In this document: piece after piece, positions 11,150 to 23,159 of the stretch
Position numbering within the stretch: position 1 is the first letter of the stretch
How the letters are laid out: every line of letters begins with the position of its first letter
NCBI GenBank assembly: GCA_022749755.1
Contig: CM040442.1
Coordinates: 12,250,457-12,314,456, forward strand
DNA length: 64,000 nt
Origin: Azadirachta indica
Lineage: Eukaryota; Streptophyta; Magnoliopsida; Sapindales; Meliaceae
Direction: 5' to 3'
Notes under the pieces: model-generated
The model's database searches: none
The model's input: the letters and a program-made list of their open reading frames with translations, nothing else
Told to the model about the DNA's origin: nothing
Made by a program: the position numbers and the translations under genes

Positions 11150-13400
11150 CTAAAATAGATGCATTATTTGTAGAATTTAGACTATATGAATAGCTTGGAG
11201 GAAGCAACAGATATACCTATACCAGAGGTAAAGGAAGTTAAATTTACTTTGACCATTACATAAAGCATTCCTTTGCTATTGTTTTCCTCCGTTAGACATT
11301 AGTTGCAGGAATCTAAAAGGATGACAACATTTTCACAGCATAAACACATCCAACACATCAGTTTCTCAACAAATTATGTCATTCAATTACCACAATATGA
11401 TAGACGCAATTAACTTCTGCAATCATTATTCAAGAGGTACAACAAAGGTAAGGCTTTCATTGGACAAACATGCATCATTTTATGGGCTTAGGATTGACTA
11501 TAAACAATATGGGCCAACCAACGTCTTATCCTAGATTATAATATTTTTAACATGATTATCTTTTGTACTAAACAACATAAATTGTTATGGCATGTCTTGA
11601 TTTAATAAGATGTTAACTAGATCGGTTCAAACAAAAAATCCTATTGCATGGAAGATCTATTGGATGAGTGGAAGTTAAACTACAATGATTAAATTGGAAA
11701 TAGCTAGTGAGCTGAAAATGTTCATGAAATTCTAAGAACAAGGTATATTTCCCTTCACCCACCTTTTGCTTTTGTTTCTGTGCCGTGATATCACACTAAA
11801 GATAAAAAAACAAATAAATAAAACCATAAATGATATTGCTTCTTGTTGTAAAAATTATTGGGAGTCTCTTGCGTTTCAAAAGATGTAGGGAAGATTGGCA
11901 AAGTATTTTAAAAATTGCATTGTGGAAGTTAGAAGATCTTTGAAAAAGGCATTTTAGTACATTTACTATTGAGTTATAATAATTTGCCATCCAAGATAAA
12001 ACTTTGTTTTCTTACTGTGTTGCCTTTTTAAAGGACCATATTGTATGGATTATTTTCATTTGTAACAAGTATAATATATATATATATATATATTGATATT
12101 AATCATAAATTTGATAAGTTTTGGAAAAAGTACAATAAATATAATATAATTTTTATATAAATACACAAAAAGGGAAAAAGACTTATAAGTCCTTAACATT
12201 TGGCCTATCAAACTGATTAGTCCAGTGGCTTAAAAAATACCAGCTAAAGTCCTTACTTATTAAGATATGAATTATTATTTATTAAAAAAAATTTAATTTT
12301 TATGTTTTAGTCCCAGTATATTGTTGATAATAGACATTAAATAGTTAAAATTAAAAATATATGTCACAATGTTATTTTAATAAATATTAAGGAAAAAATG
12401 ATAATAATCCAATACAAAATTGTAATTTGAATTTACAAATATGATAATCATCTGAAGTCCATTGTGTCCACCACCTACAAGATATCAATAGACCACTATA
12501 AGTCTTTGTGGTCTTCTATATAAGTTTCTCTTTCTTTATCTCTTATCAATGAATCTCTATGCCGCAGCCATACATAGATCTTTCATTGATGGAATCATAT
12601 TCATTGAGTGAGCAACATCAGAAAACTACACTTAAAAGGACCCGTTTACCTTAGTGACCACATCGATATATAGAGCATGTTTGTCTAAGGTTAAGTTCTA
12701 GAAAATGTTAATTTGAATTGGAGAATGAATTGATTTTTAATATGGGTAAGATTTGTCATCATACGAACTGAAATTTCAACATTAGCAAGTTGTCATTTGT
12801 ATTCTTTTTATTGTTTTTTCTAAGGAAGTAGAAAAAGTACTTAAATGGTCCTTCATTCATTTTATTACTGTTGTCTTTCAAATACGTAAATAGCTAGAAT
12901 CATGTATATAGAAATGATAGATAAATAAAGATTGATGGAAGATGATTCTTTTTTGTGATGTCTATCACCTACCAAGAAAAGTTTGGGGAAAAAATATGAT
13001 CACTTTTGACAAGAAAATAAAAAGCTGTTCTGTTAAGAAATTAATAAAGTTGACAATGATATTTTATTTATTTGCTTAATTTATGGTCAGTCAACTTCTA
13101 TTTTTCTCACAAGTCAAAGTGGAAGTCTAAAGTACTTAATTAATAATTCGAAGAAAATTTAACTAAGTGATAAGTTGTGACACTTAGTTCATATTAGACA
13201 ATTTTACTTTTCATCAGAGAAAATTTTGGCAGTTAGTCTATATTAGAAAATTGTAACAACCACTAACTTTTTCTTTGTTTTGAAGTTTCAAATTCGCTAC
13301 ATTTGTTGATTATGAAAAATTGCATCATTTTTGGGCTTCTTCAATCCTTAATCAAGAGATGCAATAACAGACGAGGTCTTTTGCAGGACAACATATATCA
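11150..13400 (-). repeat. Inverted copy of 29450-31120
   Basis: Read on the minus strand, this block follows the order of 29450-31120. The TTGACTGACC / TATCATTGTCAACTTTATTA patch (13020-13090), the TTGGAGAATGAATTGATTTT patch (12716-12740), the GACTGATTAGTC-like patch (12205-12230), the GTTGGTTGGCCCATATTG patch (11505-11523) and the CTTGGAGGAAG patch (11195-11205) all have counterparts in the other copy. Its left edge sits just beyond the copia element 2 LTR. It contains a TA microsatellite at 12074-12093. No gene is seen. It lies upstream of the carboxypeptidase gene. Confidence 0.75.
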
Positions 13401-13833
13401 TTTTATAAGATTGAGATTAAATGCAAAAAAAACAGGTGGAAATTGCCCTGGAAGGTCCAATTAAGAGGAATACTTCATACTCTGAGGGCAGTGATTTATT
13501 CTTGTGATGCGTGCATTTATCTCTAAAGATTCAATGAAGGAACATCCACTTCCATAGAAAGCCGAATCAAGGATACTGAGCTAATGCACAAATTCGTCAT
13601 AATGAGGATGCATTGCTCACGAAGTTAACAAATATTGTTTGTTGACTATCTTTTTCCAACGTTGTACCCATGTGATAAGAGGCCAAATTTAAGCATTAAT
13701 AGCTAACAATAGTAGAGAAGCCATAGACTTCTCATATTCCTCTCTTTCTCAATTTTCTCTTGATATTGAACTCTCTCTCACTTTCTCTTTCCAAACACAT
13801 CAGAATTACATAACTCAGAGATAAAAGAAAACA
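13400..13833 (+). promoter_or_regulatory. Upstream and 5' leader region of the S28 carboxypeptidase gene
   Basis: The last ~100 bp before the start codon are rich in CT (TCTCTTTCTCAATTTTCTCT and similar), as in many plant 5' leaders. I do not see a convincing TATA box, and the transcription start is not defined by sequence. Confidence 0.4.
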
Positions 13834-16800
13834 ATGGCAATCAATTCCATAATTCTATTCTTTTCTCTCTTATTTCTATCCACTACTGCAAAAGTTGTAC
13901 CTAGATTTCCTTCTTCCATCATCACCCCAGAGAAACTCTATGCTGATTTAGGTTCCAAAAACGGCCAACCTTACAAAACAGAGTATTTTACTCAGATTCT
14001 TGATCACTTCACTTTTACTCCTCCGAGCTACCAGACGTTTCAGCAAAGATACTTGTACAGCGACACATACTGGGGGAAGAATAATTCTCCAATTTTTGTT
14101 TACACTGGAAACGAAGGAGACATCGAATGGTTTGCGCAGAACACTGGATTCATGTACGAAGTAGCTCCACAGTTCAGAGCCCTTCTTGTTTTCATCGAGG
14201 TATGTAAATAATGTCGGAGAAAATTTCTGTTCCTTCTCTTCTTTTCTGTAAATTCCTGCTAACCAAACAGAAAAAAACTATGAAATATTATTGCAGCATA
14301 GATTTTACGGCAAGTCAATCCCTTTTGGAGGAAACAAAGAGATTGCATATAAAAACGCAAGCACGCTTGGATATCTGAGCTCATCGCAGGCATTGGCAGA
14401 TTATGCTACTTTGATCATTGATCTGAAGAAGAACTTGTCTGCAGCTGATTCTCCTGTCGTAGTCTTTGGAGGCTCCTATGGAGGAAGTACAATGATTTAT
14501 TAATTAATTAACTAATTATTAATATGGGATATTATTAAATAATATCCCATATTAATTAATTATGTTCCATGTCATTTGCAGTGTTGGCAGCTTGGTTTAG
14601 ATTGAAGTATCCACATGTGACCATTGGAGCATTAGCATCTTCAGCTCCAATTCTGAACTTTGATAACATAACATCCGCGTACAGCTTTAACGACATCGTT
14701 ACTCAGGATTTCAGGGTATAATTAATATTTCTTTGTTTTTTTCTTCTGGTAGGCTGTCTGCAATTTGTGTTTCCCTTTCTTGATCATGCTAAAAGACATT
14801 TTTTATGAGTTTGAAAGACAAGGCCTCGCATTCCCCACATCCACTTTGGTCCAATAATATTAACCACAAATACTATACAAAATCTTAAATTTCAATATTT
14901 AATTAAATTCATAATAATTCCAAATCACATTCAATATCTGCAACTTGTATCTGTTTTCCAAAAACATGTTTAATATGATATAACATGCTATAGTAATAAT
15001 TATATATGTACATATGGGAAAATCAGGGCGTAAGCGAGAATTGCTACAAAGTGATCAAAGAATCATGGCAACAGATTGAAGACACTTGGAGAAAACATGG
15101 GGGTGACAAAATTCTCCGAAAATCATTTAAAATATGCAAGTAAGGTTTAGAATAAATTCTAATTCCGTTTATTCTAATAATGGAAGAAAACTTCATTAGT
15201 AATATAATCTGTTGCGTTAATTAAGTTTTTTGTTTCTGTTATCTTTGTTGCAGAAACAGCAGTGTGGGTAGACTCGAAGACTGGCTTCAGACAGCTTTCG
15301 TTTATACGGCCATGACTGATTATCCAACTCCTTCCAATTTCCTCAATCCCTTGCCTGCTTATCCTGTAAAGCAGGTTCTCTTCTATTATCCCTTGTATTA
15401 TTTTTTAAAACAACAATAATTTATTTGCGAGGTGGAGGGTATAATAGTCAATTACCAAGTAACGACAAGGAAACGTTGGCCGACTTGAAATGCAGATGTG
15501 TAAAGCGATTGACGATCCGAAGACCGGGAATGACACGTTTAAGAAATTGTACGGTGCGGCTAACGTCTACTATAACTTCAGTGGAACTGCCACGTGTTTC
15601 AATCTCGACGATGATTCTGATCCTCATGGCCTCTCAGAATGGAGCTGGCAGGTACTATTAAAGCTCTTTTTTATTTTTATATTATAATAAATAATCCACT
15701 ACACTCAAATAATTGTAATAATTAAAATGAGGGCATGTGTGATATACAACGTGAAAATCAAATTTAAATTGCCGGTGTTATGATAAACTTAAATTGCCGG
15801 TGTTATGATGATTGCTGTTAATTATTGTTTATGCTGTTGTATACGTTTATGGAAATCGTTTCATTGTCAAAGTAATTAGTTCAAATTTCAATTTTTGAAA
15901 ATTAAAATTTGAATACATGTTTTAATAACTACAATACTTGAAATTGAATTTTTTACAAAATATAAAAATAAATGTTTTATTAAGAGGCTAGCTTATTGAT
16001 TTTTTAATTGTTGATATAACTTTTTATTTTGGCAGGCATGTACAGAAATGATAATGCCAACAGAGGGTAACAATAAAGACAGCATTTTTCCAGCTTCACA
16101 ATGGGACTACAATGATATTGCCTCTTATTGCAAAGATTACTATCTCATCTCCCCTAGACCCCATTGGATTACTACTCAATTCGGTGGCCATGTGAGTATT
16201 TAACATCATCATCATTATTTATTATTATTAAATTACTGTTACCGATTATTATTTTTAACTTTATTTTTAAAATTAAGTAAAAGTCGACGCTATCGAACAT
16301 AATTGTTTGAGTTCTTATTGACTTGTTTTGGACAGAGTATTGAAATGGTTTTGAAAAGATATGGAAGTAATATTATCTTTTTCAATGGCTTAAGAGATCC
16401 TTGGAGCAGTGGAGGGTATGATTTTTCTCTACTTCTTCCTAATAAAGCTAGATTTTTTTTAATATTATTATTTTAATTAGACATCTATTGACAATTTTGA
16501 TATGTTTATGTATTATATAAATCAAAAATTTATGTTCAAAACGAGTGATTTCTGCTCTAATTTTATTAAGAAACAATTATCCCATTATTCTAAATTAATA
16601 AGATTAATTTTCTAGTTACATAAACTTATTTCACGAGTGAATAATATTCTTCCATTTGTAATCTTATTTCTTATACTTGATTATATATTCTCTCATTTAC
16701 ATTATTTTTGCTTTTCAGGGTGCTCAGGAATATTTCTAAGAGTATTATTGCAATGGTTGAAAAAGAAGGTTAGTATATTTCGAATACAAATGATGTAACA

Positions 16801-17182
16801 TTTTTAATTTATAATTAATAAAAAAATTTTAATTATGAAATATAAACATATGAGTAGATAGTAACATTAGTTGTCAAGTAAAATTAGAGAGAAAATATAA
16901 TACTATCGCACTCTTAAATATGTCGATTTATATTTTATAAGTAAAAAATATCCTTAAACACAACAGAATATTATAAATAGTTAAACTCTTGAAAAAATAA
17001 AAAAGAAAAGATAATATTGATTTGTTTGGTAATTTTCTTTGTCAGGAGCTCATCATGTAGACCTAAGATTTTCAACGAGTGAAGATCCAAAATGGCTTAA
17101 AAATGTAAGGAAAAAAGAGGTGGAGATTATTACAAAGTGGATTTCTCAATATTATGAAGACTTAGGCCATCCTTACTCCTAG
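13834..17182 (+). CDS. Serine carboxypeptidase, peptidase S28 (lysosomal Pro-X carboxypeptidase-like)
   Basis: Ten exons, all with GT/AG borders and consistent phase: 13834-14199, 14297-14486, 14582-14715, 15027-15139, 15254-15374, 15496-15651, 16036-16191, 16336-16415, 16719-16768, 17046-17182. Together they give 1503 nt, 500 residues plus stop, a normal family length. Residues 1-20 or so form a signal peptide (hydrophobic core [11 protein letters not shown]). The nucleophile sits in GGSYGG (Ser182). The charge-relay Asp lies in [11 protein letters not shown] (Asp433) and the His in EGAHHVDLR (458/459). Several N-glycosylation sequons (NAS, NLS, NIT, NDT, NFS) suit a secretory or vacuolar enzyme. 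S28 enzymes remove a C-terminal residue next to proline. No stop or frameshift is present, and it is the only intact gene in the window. The exact substrate is not known from sequence. Confidence 0.95.
14518..14556. repeat. Perfect 39-bp palindrome in intron 2
   Basis: Arms ATTAATATGGGATATTATT and its exact complement are separated by one A, inside a 95-bp intron (14487-14581). In RNA it would form a long hairpin between the donor and acceptor sites. Confidence 0.9.
15750..15808 (+). repeat. Short tandem duplication in intron 6
   Basis: TTAAATTGCCGGTGTTATGAT occurs twice in a row with only a few bases between (about 15760-15808). Confidence 0.75.
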
Positions 17183-17228
17183 TGATGTATAATTTATTAA
17201 GACACAAATTTTTCTTTTTTTATTTTTT

Positions 17229-17234
17229 AATAAA
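17229..17234 (+). terminator. Polyadenylation signal candidate
   Basis: AATAAA lies 47 nt after the stop codon of the carboxypeptidase gene, within a T-rich then A-rich context. A long T run follows at about 17271-17295. Confidence 0.5.
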
Positions 17235-17414
17235 AAATAATTTCAATCATATTCATATTTGGTGCATGAGTTTTTTTTTTTTTTTTTTTTTTTTTACTTT
17301 ACCTTTCTATTTTGATTGGGGTTAGTAAGGCACGCGGACCTTGATGTAAAAATTAGTGAAATGATAATAATGGAATCCCAAAAGTTTGTCTTCTTATAAT
17401 AAAGGAAAATTTTT

Positions 17415-17735
17415 AATACTAACTACTGTATACTTTTAGGTTTCAAAAATAATTACGGTTTAAAATATTTTTTAAGAATGACTAATTTTTAATTTTTTGA
17501 ACAAAATTATTTGTTACAACTAACTTTTTTTTCGTACTTGAAAGTGTACTTTTAATTGCGAGTATACTTTTGAGTACCAAAAAAATTTTTTGTTGTCAAA
17601 AGTACACTTTTGAGTGTAAAAGAAAGTTGATAATAGGAATAATTTTATTAAAAAAATAAAAATTGATCATTTTTTAAAACATTTTGAGTAGTGATCATTG
17701 TTGAAATTGGGGGTTGAATAGTAGTCACCATAGAT
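17415..17735. repeat. Foldback (MITE-like) element
   Basis: The left half (for example TGACTAATTTTTAATTTTTT near 17480) is complementary to the right half (AAAAAAATAAAAATTGATCA near 17650). The complementarity runs inward through ACTTTTTTTT and AGTGTACTTTT to a short centre near 17575. The outer ends TACTAACTACT and its degenerate complement TAGTAGTCACCATAG also pair. There is no coding capacity. The target duplication is not clear. Confidence 0.6.
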
Positions 17736-18250
17736 AATTTTTCTATATTAAATAGGCTCTTAATTTCTATAAAAATAAATTGCATGCAGTTCAGTATTAA
17801 GTTTCATTTGTAATATAACTGTCAACAAAACATGCAGTAATTTGGTCATTTCAACAAGAGCTACTACTAAGTTCAGGAGTTATTTGATAGTAGTAAGCAT
17901 ACGTTTATTTATAAATAAATGAAAAAGATGACTCTAGATGTTATTGTCCAATAAATCAATGCATTCTAACTATTGTTGTGATTGTGAAGTGCAGTTTAAC
18001 GACACATAGAAGCACCTTATTAATATTGTAATATTTATAAAACAAGATTTTGAATTTTGAATAAATAGTTCATTTCTAAAAAATATAAATTAAAAGTCTG
18101 CCAAATTATTTTGATGAATAATAGCTTAAAAGGATAAATCACAGTTCATATGACTTCCTAAAAGCTATTTCATCATAAGCAAATCCCATGACTAAAAGGC
18201 TATAATCATTACTAGCTATATCAAGTGAGTAAATATAAAATTCAAAATTT
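17736..18250. other. Intergenic, AT-rich
   Basis: No gene, RNA or repeat structure recognised apart from general AT richness. Confidence 0.5.
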
Positions 18251-19632
18251 CACTACTACCAAAGTGATGCATAGAATAAAATACTCTAATAATATCTAAT
18301 AGAAGACTGAAGCGTGGTAAAATGGCCGGTGGAAGCTTTCCCTTCTAAAGTAAGCAAGTGGAAAAACACGTGCAAAAGAGAGCACAACCTGCTCTTTCTC
18401 ATGGCACATCACATGAAAATGATGTGGAGGTGGGTTCATGAACCATCGTCACCTATAAATACTCCGATATTTTTGTAGGTAGAGGTAAGTTTCACTCCCA
18501 CAAAAACTCCCACGCTCCATCGTATTTCTCCTTAAAAGCTTTCTTCAAATTTAAGGATAAGGGAAGTAGAAGCAGACGATCGCATCATTTAAATTACTAA
18601 ATTCTCTTCCTCATAACTCATTCTAACAGTTCTTGGAAAAAGAGAGTTACACTAAAAAGAGTTGGATGAAATCAGGTGCAGTGGGCAAATTTTATTTTCA
18701 AGCAATTTTAATTGTCATATAAGTAGGTAGTTCAACACAAAACTTTAAAATTTATAATTTTTAGTGTATTAATTGAATTGAAATTTAATTTTCATTGTTC
18801 TATTTTGTGTTTGTAGTATAGTTTTCTAAAGAGAGTTGATGTTGAAGAAAATCCCCTGCATATTCAGCAATCTTTTTTAATAGCTAAGCAGCTTGTTAAT
18901 ATTCATATGTTGGCAATGGGATTCGATTTTAATTTTACTTTATTTTGAGTTATGTCAATAATTATACTTGTTAGTTTTATTTGGATTGAGATGATGGATT
19001 TTGAATTATGTTGGAAATGAAGTGATAACCATTTTTGTATATTGTGAATTGGAATATAGAATTTTGTTGATTATGTTGGCAATAATATTTATTATCCTAA
19101 TTTTTTTCTGGTATTTTTAGTTACATAACATTTATTGTTTTAATTTCATATTTAGGTATTTTTAGTTATATAATATTTATATAATATTTTTTGTTCCAAT
19201 TTCATTTTTTATTATTTTTAATTATGTCAAAAATTAATATAAATAAATTGCATTAAAAAACCTGCAAAAAGATAAAAATCTGAAAATAAATTACAAATAA
19301 AAAAATAAGAGAGGCTAGAAAATTAAAAAATAAAGAAAACCGGACAAATAAAAATATCAAACAAACAAAAAAAGAGAAAAAATAGTAAACCAATATGGGA
19401 GAAAGCCGGTCAATTCTTCATAAAAAATATTCAGAAATCTTGGTAATTTTGTGACAATAGAAAATGCCTATCATAATTTTGTGATAAATTCCTATCACTG
19501 CATTGGAATGAAATTTGCTTCTATCACCAAAAAACGATATTTGAATGATTATTAACTATGCATTAGATGTTGTCACGAAGGATTGTTCTTGATAGATATT
19601 TTCTATCAACTATGACCATTTTCGTAATAGTG
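18251..19632. mobile_element. Possible non-autonomous CACTA element
   Basis: The left end CACTACTACCAAAGTGATG and the complement of the right end, CACTATTACGAAAATGG, agree at 13 of 17 positions and begin with CACTA. Inside the right end, short repeats of the type TTATCACAAAATTATGATAGG resemble subterminal repeats. The 3-bp flanks (TTT and TAA) do not match, so the pairing of these ends is unproven. No transposase is seen. Confidence 0.35.
18367..18461 (+). promoter_or_regulatory. Promoter-like segment: G-box and TATA box
   Basis: A perfect G-box CACGTG (18367-18372) lies about 80 bp before CTATAAATA (18453-18461), and a CT/AC-rich leader-like stretch follows (18490-18540). No open reading frame with a family signature follows, so the product, if any, would be non-coding or lost. 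Confidence 0.4.
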
Positions 19633-20850
19633 TAAATTCAACATCATATTATTGTAAAATATATTTAAATATTAATAATTATTAGTGTAAAGTTTTTATT
19701 TTATTTAAAAATTCAATATAATCTTATTATAACTATAATTCTTTTTATTTTTGCCTATTATTTTTTTATCTATAAAATATATTTTTGTATTTTATTCATT
19801 GTATGAATTTATTAATCTATAATTTATTTTAGAGGGAATGAATAATAGCCGCTTAATTTTACATAATTTTTTATAGTATTTATAAACTATTGGATCTAAA
19901 TATTTTCAATGATTGAGATTAAATATAACACATATAATAATGTACAATTAATACAATCAAAAATAGCATAAAAAATTATGTAAAATTAAAGAGTTGTTAG
20001 TTTGTCCTGTTATTTGTTATTTGCTTTTGCAGGTAATTCTAAGAATAATAGAACCATTAGTTATTTTGAGATAGTAAAAAAATTATTTTCATGCTTTGTG
20101 CGTATAAATTGAGGCACTGTAAATCATTTTATCAGGTTACTATGCTTTTGTGTTTAACATGCATCTTTTTATAATACAATAATGCAAATCTATTGAAAGT
20201 AATAACATCAGTCTCTATATCCTACCACTTGAGAATTTCAGTTTAAGTGTAAGGTGAGGCTATTTATTCAAAGGAAGATTCATTAAACCGTCCAAAAACT
20301 GCATCATTAATATATATAATTAATATTTGGTTAATTAGAATTAATTAAAGAAAAATTAAACTGCTGGAATAAAGTGTGATATATATATATATATAGGTAG
20401 AGTATGCGTTTATAACATAACTCATCAGCTAACTACCCTACAAGCCCAGCACATAATTATGAGTTTATGATTTTCATCAATTTAATTTGTTGTAGTATGT
20501 GATTTTAATTCGTTTATGTGACTTTTAATTTCAAACAGCAAAAAAATTTAATTTGTTTTAATTTTACTTCTAATATTAACATATTTCAAAAATAAAAATT
20601 TAATGACAAATTAAGTACTTAGAAGTCAAATACAAGTTATAACCATTGACCAAACTAAATTATTCAAATTATTCATATACATTGTTTCTAAAATTTAATA
20701 ATTGAGATCCGCAACAAAATTTTGACAACAAAATATATTCAAATTATTCATATTAGCAAAACAATCCCACGAAAACAACAGTCAAATTATTGATCTCTAA
20801 AGCATATATGCTAAAGAAAAAAAAAAAAGATAGGGAAGAAGCTATAATAA
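19633..20850. other. Intergenic, AT-rich
   Basis: No gene recognised. It contains a TA run at about 20381-20396. Confidence 0.5.
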
Positions 20851-20853
20851 CTT

Positions 20854-21117
20854 TTAATTCTCCAAATCTGGCAGCTTCTCACAAGAAGAAGAGGAATCAA
20901 GGGCAAGAATAGGGTGAGAGAGGTGCGAGCAGGAGGAGATAGTGAATGAAGTGGTAAAGTGTTTGGGTGGCAGCTGTGGGTGAGTATTGGGCTCGCTTGT
21001 CGCAAGAAAAGGAGAAGAAGCAATGACATGAGAGTCTAGGAGTTTTTGGACGAGAGGAGATAGTGAGAGGGGGTGTGGGGGTTGGGGTGGTGGGGAGGGG
21101 TGTGTGTGTGGTTGCAA
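20854..21117 (-). other. GC-rich, strand-biased island with an unidentified open frame
   Basis: In very AT-rich surroundings this ~260-bp patch is purine-rich on the plus strand. On the minus strand an 87-codon frame starts MQPHTHPSPPPQPP and is rich in Pro, Ser and His. It has no recognised domain. A low-complexity exon, a captured 5' exon or chance are all possible. Confidence 0.25.
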
Positions 21118-22255
21118 AATGATATGAGAAGTGTTAGTTTTAGGGGTTTTTCTATATATATTTATATATATATATATATATAGGATCCCGGTAATTTTAG
21201 AAAATATTATATTTTAGTAAACATTGTATAAACAATAATTAGATCCTTATATTGAATATATTCACTGATACCAATAGTTAGTTTTTTGTCATAATTTAAA
21301 TTTATATTATAGTTATTTTGATTTTATCATAAAATAAGGACCCATATATTACTTCACTAAATATTACCATTTAATAAATTATTTTAATAATGTCTATATA
21401 TATATATATTAATTTAATAAATTATTTTAATAATGTCTATATATATATATATATTAGATAACACATTTTTTCAATTTTATTATTATTTTAATTTAATATG
21501 TTACTTTAATACTATAATTATTATGTTACATTAATGTAATGAATTTATATTGATATAATTTCATTAATAGATTATTTATAAAAATATAATTATTAATGTA
21601 CCTTAATATATTAATTAATTATTAGTAACTTTATATCAACATTAATAAATTCAATTTGAAAGTTATGATACTTTAGATAAAATATAAATAAATATAATTA
21701 TAAATTTAATACAATGGTAACAAATATGAAATATCAATAGTAACAAAATTATTATTAGTTAACAATAACATTAAAAAATATAAATTAAACATTTGTATTC
21801 TAGCAGTTAAAAAATGATAAAAGGGGAAGACGTTGAAACAATTATAGACAAATATATAAAGTCATCCTAGAGTCCAATAATTAAGTATTTAATATGATTG
21901 TTCAATTAACTTTTATAAATAATAATTATAATTGGTAGATAATAATAATAATTGGTAGACAAATTTACATGTCTTTCTTAGCCAAACTTTATACTCTTTT
22001 CAATTGAAAAATAAAATCTATTCAATTATATTTGTTTATCATTTTTCTTATATTGATTTGTATTAAGTTAATACTATTAGAGTTATAACAATCATAATAA
22101 AAATAGAAAAATTGTAACCACAATTATAACAACAAATGAGTAATTATATTACTATATGTTATATTATAATTGTTATTACATTATTATATGTATAAAATAT
22201 AAAAATATTTTGAAGGACATTAAATATTCAATATTATTATTAATTCAACTTTAGT
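21118..22255. other. Intergenic, extremely AT-rich
   Basis: The stretch TTTAATAAATTATTTTAATA with its following TA run occurs twice in tandem at about 21370-21455 (period about 45 bp). Otherwise there is no structure I recognise. Confidence 0.55.
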
Positions 22256-22890
22256 TGACGTCAAGTTTTTGATAGCCACAATTTAATTATTATCACTAAA
22301 ATATCTTTCAGCAACAACATTATGTTGTCAGTAAAAGTACAACTTTTAGTAGCAATAATTGGCGTCGCTAAAAGATGTTACCTGAAATCGTTTTTCGCGA
22401 TGACAAGACATGTTGTCACCAAAGGGGTCATTAGCAATGCCAGTCGAGTGCCACAAAAAGTATTTTGTGATGTTAGGAGTTTTGCAGCCAAAGAGAACTT
22501 TAGCGACAACGCAACGTTGTAGCTAAACACTTCTTGAGCGACATAGTAGTTGCTAAAGGATGTATTAGCAATGACTATGGTCTTCGCTAAAAGCTCCACC
22601 TTTAGTGACAACGGGTTTTGTCACAAAAAGAAATCACTTTGTTGCTAAACTTTGGGTGCCATGTGGCAGGAAGAGTATTGGCGAGGATACTGAATGTCGC
22701 TGCCAATTTTTTGTCTTTAACAATGAAAGTGTGATAGTTAAAGATAAGAATTATTTAATAATTTTTTCTTCATGTTTTAGCGATGACATGGAAAATGTCA
22801 TCACAAAAGGGGTCTTTTAGCGGTGAATTATTTGTTGTCGGTAAAACCATAATTTGTTGTCATGAAGTTATACTAGTTTCACACTCATTA
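22256..22890. mobile_element. CACTA-type subterminal repeat array
   Basis: Variants of TTTAGCGACAAC and its complement GTTGTCGCTAAA, with related TTGTCACCAAA, recur about every 30-60 bp in both orientations (for example about 22370, 22405, 22500, 22550, 22585, 22605, 22640, 22780, 22820). This dense bidirectional pattern is characteristic of the transposase-binding ends of CACTA (En/Spm) elements. No CACTA terminus or transposase is certain. Short open frames here are by-products. Confidence 0.6.
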
Positions 22891-23159
22891 CATACATAGT
22901 TAATCATACTTTTATTAGATAATTAATTGTAATTTTAATTTGTAACATGAGGTCAATCACCTTATAAACTATGATTAATTTATAGTTAAAGTTAAGTTTC
23001 ATTGTTATTGTAATATTTGTCAATATTGTTACTATTTTTTTTAGTTTTTAATTTATGAAAATAAATTGTTTAATATGTTGATGCTTTAATATTAAAATTT
23101 AAAGAATAGATAAAATTATATTTAAAGATAAAATTAATAATCAATATATCCAAAAATAG
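22891..23159. other. Intergenic, AT-rich
   Basis: No gene or repeat recognised between the CACTA-like array and the LRR relic. Confidence 0.4.

Noticed and set aside
22322..22820. Short open frames in the GTTGTCGCTAAA array
   Set aside because: They overlap in both directions and follow the repeat motif, not a protein.
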